A stretch of 64,000 nucleotides of DNA from Pseudomonas veronii (GTDB lineage: Bacteria; Pseudomonadota; Gammaproteobacteria; Pseudomonadales; Pseudomonadaceae): the NCBI RefSeq assembly GCF_001439695.1, contig NZ_JYLL01000022.1, positions 1 to 64,000 of the forward strand, written 5' to 3'. Below the pieces are notes generated by a model. It ran no database searches and had not been told where the DNA came from. It saw only the letters and a list, made by a program, of their open reading frames with translations. Position 1 is the first letter of the stretch; each line of letters starts with the position of its first letter. Positions 55,434 to 64,000 of the stretch are shown here, in pieces. Both the position numbers and the translations under genes were made by a program.

Positions 55434-56849
55434 ATGAGTACCAGCCTCAAGGACTACCAACAGGTTCGCGGCCTGGCCATCCAGTCGCTGTTCGAGATCA
55501 TCGAGCAGTCCAGCGAAGGCACGGTGATTGTCGACCGCGACGCGAACATCGTGTGGATGAACGAGCGCTACGCCAAGCGCTTCGGCCTCAAGAGCGCCGA
55601 CGAAGCCATCGGCCAACCCTGCGAACAGGTCATCGCCAACAGCCTGTTGCGCCAGGTGGTGCGCAACGACCAGCCGATCCTGCTGGATATCCAGGACACG
55701 CCCAAAGGCCCGTTGGTGGTGATGCGCCTGCCGATCCACAACGACGCCGGCGCGGTGATCGGCGCCATCGGCTTTGCGCTGTTCGATGAGCTGCGCAACC
55801 TGTCGCCGCTGATCGAGCGTTACCTGAGCATGCAGCAAGAACTGGCGTCCACCCGCTCGCTGCTGCGTTCACGCCAGAGCAAGTACACCTTTGCGCACTT
55901 TATCGGCACCAGCGCCACCAGCCTCGAAGTCAAACGCCGCGCACGGCGCAGTGCGAGTGCCGAGTCGCCGGTGTTGCTGCTCGGCGAGACCGGCACCGGC
56001 AAGGAGTTGCTGGCCCAGGCGATCCACGGCGCCTCGACGCGGGCGCACAAGGCATTTGTCAGCATCAACAGCGCGGCCATTCCCCATGACCTGCTCGAAG
56101 CCGAGTTCTTCGGCACCGCGCCCGGCGCGTTTACCGGCGCCGACCGCAAAGGCCGCCCCGGCAAGTTGCAGATCGCCCAGGGCGGCACGCTGTTTCTCGA
56201 TGAAATCGGCGACATGCCCCTGCCGCTGCAAAGCAAGCTGTTACGGGTGTTGCAGGAGAAGGAATACGAACCGGTCGGCTCCAACGAGATGCGGCACAGC
56301 GACGTGCGGGTGATCGCCGCCACGTCCATGGACCTGGAAGCGGCGATCAAACGCGGCGAGTTTCGCGCCGACCTGTATTACCGGCTGAATGTGCTGCCGA
56401 TCCAGGTGCCGCCGTTGCGCGAACGCCTGGAAGATATTCCGGCGCTGAGCGAAGCGATCCTCGAAGACCTGCGCAGCCACCACGAACTGGACCGCGAGGC
56501 CCTGGCGTTGTTGGCGCGGCATGCATGGCCGGGGAATATCCGCGAACTGCGCAACGTGCTGGAACGCGCGGCGTTGTTGAGCGATGACCGGGTGTTGGGC
56601 GCGGCTGAGATTCGCGCCGCGATCGGCACGTTCAGCCCGGTGGCGCGCGAGGCGATGGAAACGCTCGAAGGCGAGACGTTCGAAGGCGAGACGTTCGCAG
56701 CGGCGCGGGAGCGCTTCGATCGGCAGTTGATCACTGCGGCGCTCAAGGCCTGCGGCGGGAACGTGGTGGCCGCGGCCCAGCGCTTGGGGCTGGGCCGGTC
56801 GACCTTGTACAAGAAAATGGTCGCGCTGGGCCTGGCCATATCTCAATAA
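55434..56849 (+). CDS. hbcR: Sigma-54-dependent activator with PAS domain, HbcR-like
   Basis: A 471-residue enhancer-binding protein: N-terminal PAS domain (about 17-110, EGTVIVDRDANIVWMNERYA), sigma-54 AAA+ domain with Walker A GETGTGKE near 185, the sigma-54 contact loop PGAFTGAD, Walker B GGTLFLDEIGD and R-finger regions, and a Fis-type helix-turn-helix at the end (VVAAAQRLGLGRSTLYKKMV). By context (permease, bdhA and acetoacetyl-CoA synthetase downstream) it matches P. aeruginosa HbcR (PA2005), the activator of 3-hydroxybutyrate catabolism. A 15-bp tandem duplication (56667-56696) encodes a repeated EGETF in the linker before the HTH. Its Shine-Dalgarno is weak (AGGA 12 bp off). Confidence 0.92.
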   Translation: MSTSLKDYQQVRGLAIQSLFEIIEQSSEGTVIVDRDANIVWMNERYAKRFGLKSADEAIGQPCEQVIANSLLRQVVRNDQPILLDIQDTPKGPLVVMRLPIHNDAGAVIGAIGFALFDELRNLSPLIERYLSMQQELASTRSLLRSRQSKYTFAHFIGTSATSLEVKRRARRSASAESPVLLLGETGTGKELLAQAIHGASTRAHKAFVSINSAAIPHDLLEAEFFGTAPGAFTGADRKGRPGKLQIAQGGTLFLDEIGDMPLPLQSKLLRVLQEKEYEPVGSNEMRHSDVRVIAATSMDLEAAIKRGEFRADLYYRLNVLPIQVPPLRERLEDIPALSEAILEDLRSHHELDREALALLARHAWPGNIRELRNVLERAALLSDDRVLGAAEIRAAIGTFSPVAREAMETLEGETFEGETFAAARERFDRQLITAALKACGGNVVAAAQRLGLGRSTLYKKMVALGLAISQ

Positions 56850-56864
56850 AGAGACAAAATTCTC
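56840..56864. promoter_or_regulatory. Candidate activator (HbcR) site with 10-bp-spaced TCTC/GAGA half sites
   Basis: TCTC at 56841, GAGA at 56851 and TCTC at 56861 alternate at exactly one helical turn. The 16-mer ATCTCAATAAAGAGAC here is closely matched by GTCTCTGAATTGAGAC at 56985. It overlaps the 3' end of hbcR and lies about 220 bp upstream of the -24/-12 promoter, a normal distance for sigma-54 enhancer sites. Confidence 0.5.
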
Positions 56865-56881
56865 AAAACAAAGACAATCCT

Positions 56882-56969
56882 TGTGGGAGGGGGCTTGCCC
56901 CCGATGGCAGTGCCTCAGTCAGCCTATTCTTTACAGACCCACCGCTATCGGGGGCAAGCCCCCTCCCAC
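56882..56969. repeat. REPIN-like inverted repeat between hbcR and the permease gene
   Basis: TGTGGGAGGGGGCTTGCCCC with CGATGGCAGTG is mirrored by CACCGCTATCGGGGGCAAGC and CCCCTCCCAC. It sits between the two candidate activator sites, in the enhancer-to-promoter spacer. Confidence 0.88.
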
Positions 56970-56984
56970 CTTTGATGTGTTTTT

Positions 56985-57000
56985 GTCTCTGAATTGAGAC
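56985..57000. promoter_or_regulatory. Second candidate activator site
   Basis: GTCTCTGAATTGAGAC has 5-bp inverted arms spaced by 6 bp, the same NTCTC-N6-GAGAC arrangement as at 56840-56855. It is about 65-80 bp upstream of the sigma-54 promoter. Confidence 0.5.
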
Positions 57001-57061
57001 CAGATCTGAAAAGCTTGTTCGTGGATACAATAATATCCATGTATTTCAATAGGTTATGAAC

Positions 57062-57078
57062 ATGGCACGCATCTCGCT
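57062..57078 (+). promoter_or_regulatory. Sigma-54 (-24/-12) promoter for the 3-hydroxybutyrate operon
   Basis: ATGGCACGCATCTCGCT fits the YTGGCACG-N4-TTGCW consensus. The invariant GG (57064-57065) and GC (57076-57077) are 10 bp apart, as required. It lies 57 bp upstream of the permease ATG, next to a gene for a sigma-54 activator. Confidence 0.82.
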
Positions 57079-57134
57079 ATAGCCCTCCTCCAACGCATCA
57101 CCCCACAAAAATAACAATCTGATGGAGACACACC

Positions 57135-58526
57135 ATGAGTGTGATCATTGCCTTGGCAGCCCTCGCGCTGCTGATGCTGGCTGCCTACCGTGGCTACAGC
57201 GTCATCTTGTTTGCCCCCATCGCCGCCCTCGGCGCTGTCCTGCTCACCGACCCGTCCGCGGTCGCCCCGGCGTTTACCGGGGTGTTCATGGAGAAAATGG
57301 TCGGTTTCATCAAACTGTATTTTCCGGTGTTCCTGCTCGGTGCCGTGTTCGGCAAGCTGATCGAGCTGTCGGGTTTCTCGCGCTCGATCGTGGCGGCCGC
57401 AATCCGCTTGCTCGGCACGCGCCAGGCGATGCTGGTGATCGTGCTGGTCTGCGCCCTGCTCACCTACGGCGGCGTGTCGCTGTTCGTGGTGGTGTTTGCG
57501 GTGTACCCGTTCGCGGCGGAGATGTTCCGCCAGAGCGACATCCCCAAGCGCCTGATCCCGGCGACCATCGCCCTCGGCGCGTTCTCGTTCACCATGGACG
57601 CGCTGCCCGGCACGCCGCAGATCCAGAACATCATCCCCAGCACGTTCTTCAACACCACCGCCTGGGCTGCGCCGTGGCTGGGGCTGATCGGCACGATCTT
57701 CGTGTTCTGCAGCGGCATGCTCTACCTGGCGCGCCAGCGCAACAAGGCGCAACGGGCCGGTGAAGGCTACGGCACCGAACTGCGCAACGAGCCGGAAACC
57801 GCCGAGAACCTGAGCCTGCCCAACCCCTGGATCGCGCTGTCGCCGCTGCTCCTGGTGGGCGTGATGAACCTGCTGTTCACCCACTGGATCCCGCAGTGGT
57901 ACGGCAAGACCCACAGCCTCAGCCTGCCGGGCATGAGCGCGCCGGTGACCACCGAAATCGCCAAACTCACCGCGATCTGGGCGGTGCAGGCGGCGTTGCT
58001 GGTGGGCATCGTCATGGTGCTGGTGTTCGGCTGGTCGGCGATCAAAAGCAAGCTCGCCGAAGGCAGTAAGAGCGCGGTCAGCGGTGCGCTGCTGGCGGCG
58101 ATGAACACCGCCTCGGAATACGGCTTCGGTGCGGTGATCGCCTCGCTGCCGGGCTTTCTGGTGCTGGCGGACTGGCTCAAGGGCATCCCCAACCCGCTGG
58201 TCAACGAAGCGATTACCGTGACGCTGCTGGCCGGTATCACCGGCTCGGCGTCCGGCGGCATGAGCATCGCCCTGGCGGCGATGTCCGAGAGTTTCATTGC
58301 GGCGGCCCATGCGGCGAATATTCCCCTTGAAGTGCTGCACCGGGTCGCGGCCATGGCCAGCGGCGGCATGGACACCCTGCCCCACAACGGCGCGGTGATC
58401 ACCTTGCTGGCGGTCACCGGGCTGACCCACCGCGAAGCCTACAAGGACATCTTCGGCATCACGATCATCAAGACCCTCGCGGTGTTCGTGGTGATCGGTA
58501 CTTTCTACGCCACCGGCATTGTGTGA
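57135..58526 (+). CDS. GntP-family permease, probable 3-hydroxybutyrate/short organic acid transporter
   Basis: A 463-residue protein with about 12-14 helices and GntP-family blocks: MSVIIALAALALLMLAAYRG, the YGGVSLFVVVFAVYPFAAEM region, FTMDALPGTPQIQNIIPSTF and GSASGGMSIALAAMSESFI with GGMDTLPHNGAVITLLAV. Members near bdhA and hbcR (P. aeruginosa PA2004) are taken to import hydroxybutyrate rather than gluconate. GGAGA precedes ATG 57135. bdhA follows after 7 bp. Confidence 0.92.
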   Translation: MSVIIALAALALLMLAAYRGYSVILFAPIAALGAVLLTDPSAVAPAFTGVFMEKMVGFIKLYFPVFLLGAVFGKLIELSGFSRSIVAAAIRLLGTRQAMLVIVLVCALLTYGGVSLFVVVFAVYPFAAEMFRQSDIPKRLIPATIALGAFSFTMDALPGTPQIQNIIPSTFFNTTAWAAPWLGLIGTIFVFCSGMLYLARQRNKAQRAGEGYGTELRNEPETAENLSLPNPWIALSPLLLVGVMNLLFTHWIPQWYGKTHSLSLPGMSAPVTTEIAKLTAIWAVQAALLVGIVMVLVFGWSAIKSKLAEGSKSAVSGALLAAMNTASEYGFGAVIASLPGFLVLADWLKGIPNPLVNEAITVTLLAGITGSASGGMSIALAAMSESFIAAAHAANIPLEVLHRVAAMASGGMDTLPHNGAVITLLAVTGLTHREAYKDIFGITIIKTLAVFVVIGTFYATGIV

Positions 58527-58533
58527 GGTTTTC

Positions 58534-59307
58534 ATGACGAATTTGAACGGCAAGACAGCCCTGGTCACCGGCTCCACCAGCGGTATCGGCCTGGGCATAG
58601 CGCTGAGCCTGGCCGAGGCCGGCGCCAACCTGATCCTCAACGGCTTCGGCGACGCCAGCGCGGTGATCGCCCAGGTACAGGCGTTCGGCGGCAAGGTCGG
58701 GCATCACCCGGCGGACGTCAGCGACCCGGCGCAGATCGCCGACATGCTCGCCTACGCCGAGCGCGAATTCGGCGGCGTGGATATTCTGGTCAACAACGCC
58801 GGCATCCAGCATGTGGCGGCGGTGGACGAGTTTCCGGTGGAGCGCTGGGATGCGATCATCGCGATCAACCTGTCGTCGGTGTTCCACAGCACGCGCCTGA
58901 GCCTGCCGGGCATGAAGGCCAAGGGCTGGGGGCGCATCGTCAATATCGCCTCGGTGCATGGCCTGGTGGGTTCGGTGGGCAAGGCCGCCTACGTCGCGGC
59001 CAAGCATGGCGTGATCGGCCTGACCAAGGTAGTCGGCCTGGAAACCGCCACCAGCAACGTGACCTGCAACGCGATCTGCCCCGGCTGGGTGCTGACGCCG
59101 CTGGTGCAGAAGCAGATCGATGATCGCGCGGCCAACGGCGTCGACCCGCAGCAGGCGCAACATGATTTACTGGCAGAGAAGCAGCCGTCGCTGGAGTTCG
59201 TCACCCCGCCGCAACTGGGTGAGCTGGTATTGTTTTTGTGCAGCGAGGCCGGTGCCCAAGTGCGCGGCGCGGCATGGAACATCGATGGTGGTTGGCTGGC
59301 TCAATAG
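58534..59307 (+). CDS. bdhA: 3-hydroxybutyrate dehydrogenase
   Basis: A 257-residue short-chain dehydrogenase: NAD-binding VTGSTSGIGLGIALSLAEAG, NNAGIQHVAAVDEFP, catalytic Ser in IASVHGLVGS and the YxxxK motif in AAYVAAKHGV, then CPGWVLTPLVQKQI. HVAAVDEFP and the Q-I-D-D region match D-3-hydroxybutyrate dehydrogenase, which makes acetoacetate. Start MTNLNGKTALVTG at 58534. Coupled with the upstream permease. Confidence 0.94.
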   Translation: MTNLNGKTALVTGSTSGIGLGIALSLAEAGANLILNGFGDASAVIAQVQAFGGKVGHHPADVSDPAQIADMLAYAEREFGGVDILVNNAGIQHVAAVDEFPVERWDAIIAINLSSVFHSTRLSLPGMKAKGWGRIVNIASVHGLVGSVGKAAYVAAKHGVIGLTKVVGLETATSNVTCNAICPGWVLTPLVQKQIDDRAANGVDPQQAQHDLLAEKQPSLEFVTPPQLGELVLFLCSEAGAQVRGAAWNIDGGWLAQ

Positions 59308-59327
59308 ACCAAACACAGAAAATCCAA

Positions 59328-59419
59328 TGTGGGAGGGGCGGTGCGACGATTCGACTTGCCCCCGATGGCAGTGGGTCAGTACCGCATGTGCTAGCTGATA
59401 CTCCGCCATCGGGGGCAAG
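59328..59419. repeat. Degenerate REPIN between bdhA and the acetoacetyl-CoA synthetase gene
   Basis: The left arm begins TGTGGGAGGGG as in the 56882 copy but is interrupted by about 16 extra bases (from GGTGCGACGA) before resuming CTTGCCCCCGATGGCAGTG; the right arm CGCCATCGGGGGCAAG has lost its CCCCTCCCACA end. An inserted and truncated copy of the common element. Confidence 0.75.
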
Positions 59420-59431
59420 AGAGACGTGCTT

Positions 59432-61387
<1,956 letters not shown>

Positions 61388-61526
61388 GATGAAAGGTTTC
61401 AGCGCCAACGCACTCATTTGCAGAAAAAAGCCCAATGCATGCTATTTTTCGGGGGTAGTCACCCACCGTTATCCCACCGGATAATCGCTGTTGTCATTTT
61501 TCAAAGCGTTACGCTCAGGGCTTTTT

Positions 61527-63335
61527 ATGAAGGAAACATCCACCGGTAGCGAAGCCGCCGCATTGATTGCGCGGCTGGACTGGGCCAAAAACCCCCTCGG
61601 TGAGGCCAATGATTGGCCGCAAAGCCTGCGTACCGCCGTGGATATCGTCGTCCACTCGCCGATGCCGATGCAGCTGTTGTGGGGCCGCGAACTCATCCAA
61701 CTCTACAACGACGCCTTCGCCCTGCTGGCGGGCAACAAGCACCCCGACGCGATGGGCCAGCCGGCGCACCAGACCTGGCCGGAATTGCACAGTTTCACCG
61801 CGCCGATCTATGACGCGGTCTTCAGCGGCCAGGTGCGCGCCTTCAGCGAGCAGCGCTTTGTGCTGCAACGCAACCAGCGCGACACCGAGATCTGGCTCGA
61901 CCTGACCTACAGCCCGATCCGCGATGAACGCGGCAGCGTCGCCGGCATCCTCGTCACCGCCATCGAAACCAACGAACGCCGCCAGTTCACCCAGGAACTG
62001 CAACAGCGCTCCGAAGCCAGCCTCAAAGCCCAGCAAAGCACCGAGCAACGCCTGCGCCACCTCAACGAAAACCTCGAAGAGCGTGTGGCCCAGCGCACCC
62101 TGGCACTGGCCGAGGCCAACCAGCGCCTGCAAAACGAGATGGTCGAACGCGAACGCGCCGAAGACGCCCTGCGCCACGCGCAGAAGATGGAAGCGGTGGG
62201 CCAACTCACCGGCGGCATCGCCCATGACTTCAACAATATGCTCACCGGCATCATCGGCAGCCTGGACCTGATGCAACGCTACATCGCCGCCGGGCGCAGC
62301 GACGACATCGGCCGCTTTGCCGACGCCGCCGTGGCCTCCGCCCATCGCGCCGCCGCCCTCACCCACCGCCTGCTGGCGTTCTCGCGGCGCCAGTCACTGG
62401 ACCGCCGCCCGCTCGACCCGAACCAGTTGGTGGCCTCGCTGGAAGACTTGTTCCAGCGCACCAAGGGCGCGCACATCACGCTCAAGGTGCAACTGGGCCA
62501 CGATATCTGGCCGGTGAACAGCGACGCCAGCCAGTTGGAGAACGCCCTGCTCAACCTGGTGATCAACGCGCGGGATGCGATGCCCGATGGCGGCGAACTG
62601 CTGATCGAAACCGCCAACAGCTACCTCGACGGCACCGACATCACCACCCCGGAACCGGTCAAGGCCGGTGATTACGTGATGCTCGGCGTGCGCGACAACG
62701 GCACCGGCATGGCGCCGAAAATCCTGGCCAAAGCCTTCGATCCGTTTTTCACCACCAAGCCCATCGGCCAGGGCACCGGCCTGGGGCTGTCGATGATCTA
62801 TGGCTTCGCCCAGCAATCCGGCGGCCATGTGACCCTCCACAGCGAACCGGGCCAGGGCACCTGCGTGCGCTTGTATCTGCCGCGCCTGCACGGCACTTCC
62901 CTGGCAAGCAGCTTGCCGGCCAGCCTCAGTGAGGCCGCGCCCGTGGCCCTGGCCGGAGAGGCTGTGGTGGTGGTCGAGGACGACCCGGCGGTACGCATGC
63001 TGGTGGTCAATGTCCTCGATGAACTGGGCTACACCGCGCACCAGGCCGCGGATGCACGCACGGCCTTGCCGCTGCTGGAGTCGGACTTGCGCGTGGATTT
63101 GCTGGTGACCGACGTCGGTCTGCCGGGCATGAACGGCCGGCAACTGGCGGAAATCGCCCGTCAGCACCGCCCGGGCCTGCGCATCCTGTTCATGACCGGT
63201 TATGCGGAAAAAGCCGCCGAACGCCAGGGCTTTCTGGAAGACGGCATGGACATGGTGGCCAAGCCGTTTTCCATCGACGTGCTCGCCACCAAAATCCGCA
63301 GCATGATCAGCGTCGACGATCCAGTTCAGGCATAA
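61527..63335 (+). CDS. Hybrid sensor histidine kinase/response regulator with PAS domain
   Basis: A 602-residue cytoplasmic protein without membrane helices: PAS-type sensor (about 20-165, with LQLLWGRELIQLYNDAFALL-like sequence), a coiled coil (165-220), a histidine kinase with phospho-acceptor His233 in LTGGIAHDFNNML, ATPase boxes NLVINARDAMPDGG, DNGTGM and GTGLGLSMIYGF, and a C-terminal receiver with VVVVEDDPAVRML, phospho-acceptor Asp529 in LLVTDVGLPGMNG and Lys in MVAKPFS. Start ATG 61527 has CAGGG upstream; a TTG at 61491 is less likely. No cognate regulator is adjacent. Confidence 0.9.
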   Translation: MKETSTGSEAAALIARLDWAKNPLGEANDWPQSLRTAVDIVVHSPMPMQLLWGRELIQLYNDAFALLAGNKHPDAMGQPAHQTWPELHSFTAPIYDAVFSGQVRAFSEQRFVLQRNQRDTEIWLDLTYSPIRDERGSVAGILVTAIETNERRQFTQELQQRSEASLKAQQSTEQRLRHLNENLEERVAQRTLALAEANQRLQNEMVERERAEDALRHAQKMEAVGQLTGGIAHDFNNMLTGIIGSLDLMQRYIAAGRSDDIGRFADAAVASAHRAAALTHRLLAFSRRQSLDRRPLDPNQLVASLEDLFQRTKGAHITLKVQLGHDIWPVNSDASQLENALLNLVINARDAMPDGGELLIETANSYLDGTDITTPEPVKAGDYVMLGVRDNGTGMAPKILAKAFDPFFTTKPIGQGTGLGLSMIYGFAQQSGGHVTLHSEPGQGTCVRLYLPRLHGTSLASSLPASLSEAAPVALAGEAVVVVEDDPAVRMLVVNVLDELGYTAHQAADARTALPLLESDLRVDLLVTDVGLPGMNGRQLAEIARQHRPGLRILFMTGYAEKAAERQGFLEDGMDMVAKPFSIDVLATKIRSMISVDDPVQA

Positions 63336-63367
63336 TCGCGCGCCGTCGCACACCCCGGTAGAGAACC

Positions 63368-63643
63368 ATGAAAGCCCAAGCCCGCCATATCCTGGTGAAA
63401 ACCAGTGAAGAAGCCGAACAGCTCAAGCAGCGCATCGCCAAGGGCGAAGCGTTCGACGTGCTGGCCAAGAAGTACTCCACCTGCCCGTCCGGCAAGCGCG
63501 GCGGCGATCTGGGCGAGATCCGGCCGGGGCAGATGGTCGGCGCGATTGATGCGGTGATCTTCAAGAAGCCGCTGCGGGTGGTGCATGGGCCGGTCAAGAG
63601 CAAGTTTGGGTATCACTTGGTGCAGGTGTTTTATCGGGATTGA
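63368..63643 (+). CDS. Small parvulin peptidyl-prolyl isomerase, second copy
   Basis: A 91-residue parvulin: KAQARHILVKTSEEAEQLKQ, TCPSGKRGGDLGEIRPGQMV and GPVKSKFGYHLVQVFYRD. It is a clear paralogue of the PpiC protein encoded at 49384 and has the same single-domain, signal-less form. It begins 32 bp after the hybrid kinase gene. Confidence 0.95.
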   Translation: MKAQARHILVKTSEEAEQLKQRIAKGEAFDVLAKKYSTCPSGKRGGDLGEIRPGQMVGAIDAVIFKKPLRVVHGPVKSKFGYHLVQVFYRD

Positions 63644-63663
63644 GGGGTTGGCTTTAGGGCGCT

Positions 63664-63731
63664 ATCGGGGGCAAGCCCCCTCCCACAGTTGACCGCATTG
63701 CGCGCACTGTGGGAGGGGGCTTGCCCCCGAT
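63664..63731. repeat. REPIN-like inverted repeat before the kinase gene
   Basis: ATCGGGGGCAAGCCCCCTCC with CACAGT is mirrored exactly by ACTGTGGGAGGGGGCTTGCC and CCCGAT with 16 bp between. Same class as the 56882 copy but in inside-out orientation. It separates convergent genes. Confidence 0.88.
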
Positions 63732-63755
63732 CCGCCGCAGGCGGCCATTCACCGA

Positions 63756-64000
63756 CTATCTAGGAATCAACGCCCCCGGCACTTGGATCACCCGGCTCGC
63801 CAACCGATGCCCGGCCAAGGCCGCCTCTTGCGGCGAGCCGCCCTTGAGCCGACTGGCCAGGTACGCCGCGCTGAACGAGTCCCCCGCCGCCGTGGTGTCC
63901 ACCACCGTCTCGACCGGCAACGCCGGCACCGCAAAACGCTGGCCTGCGCAACGGAGCAAACAGTCCTCGGCGCCGCGCTTGAGCACGACTTCCGCGACTG
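63756..64000 (-). CDS. kdgK: PfkB-family sugar kinase, C-terminal part (2-dehydro-3-deoxygluconokinase-like), cut by window edge
   Basis: The last 81 or so residues of a ribokinase/PfkB-family kinase run off the right edge: VAEVVLKRGAEDCLL, then the family signature VDTTAAGDSFSAAYLA with the catalytic Asp in GDS. The ending GHRLASRVIQVPGALIPR resembles KdgK, which phosphorylates 2-keto-3-deoxygluconate. The N-terminal two thirds lie outside, so the substrate call is moderate. Confidence 0.8.
   Translation of the reverse strand, partial: VAEVVLKRGAEDCLLRCAGQRFAVPALPVETVVDTTAAGDSFSAAYLASRLKGGSPQEAALAGHRLASRVIQVPGALIPR

Overview
The window reads as a chromosomal segment of a fluorescent Pseudomonas (P. 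fluorescens group). The evidence is high GC, densely packed genes, proteins that are typical of that genus, a gene order mltD-gloB-methyltransferase-rnhA-dnaQ-ldcA next to an npp-type ABC operon as in P. aeruginosa, and at least eight REP/REPIN-like inverted repeats of the kind that litter these genomes. There are no rRNA, tRNA, prophage, IS or CRISPR features. The left edge cuts a vgrG gene and the right edge cuts a sugar-kinase (kdgK-like) gene.

Positions 626-9866 hold a cobalamin (B12) locus. A minus-strand operon cobW-cobN-chlI/chlD faces a plus-strand operon cbtB-cbtA-cobE-cobM, and each has its own cobalamin riboswitch, the two lying back to back in the 640-bp gap. The chlI and chlD reading frames are joined by what looks like a programmed -1 ribosomal frameshift site (A AAA AAG, a 5-nt spacer, then a 14-bp hairpin), so one gene can supply both small and medium chelatase subunits to CobN. 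The B12-dependent methionine synthase metH lies a few kb on, after nfuA and the fatty acid cis/trans isomerase cti.

Positions 17000-34976 are mostly housekeeping and stand-alone genes: a DUF2970 protein whose ribosome binding site lies in a hairpin, an orphan periplasmic binding protein, an unannotated 37-residue membrane protein, cysI with its DUF934 partner, a MerR regulator facing an old-yellow-enzyme gene across a textbook MerR-type promoter, poxB, an FMN reductase, an orphan GspG-like pseudopilin lacking Glu5, a LysR regulator, a GNAT acetyltransferase, lysine decarboxylase ldcA, and dnaQ/rnhA/methyltransferase divergent from gloB/mltD.

Positions 35211-55326 carry two paralogous peptide/microcin-C type ABC importer operons (nppA1A2BCD and a second set with one binding protein). 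Between them lies a minus-strand low-oxygen block: nnrS with a small membrane protein, then pdxH-moaB-moeA-ubiU-ubiV-ubiT. These make molybdenum cofactor and ubiquinone without oxygen, and each of the two transcription units has a near-consensus Anr/Dnr (FNR-type) box upstream.

Positions 55434-61387 are a ketone-body catabolism cluster: a sigma-54 activator (HbcR-like), a GntP-family permease, 3-hydroxybutyrate dehydrogenase and acetoacetyl-CoA synthetase, with a clear -24/-12 promoter and candidate activator sites between regulator and permease. The window closes with a hybrid histidine kinase, a second small parvulin and the kinase fragment.
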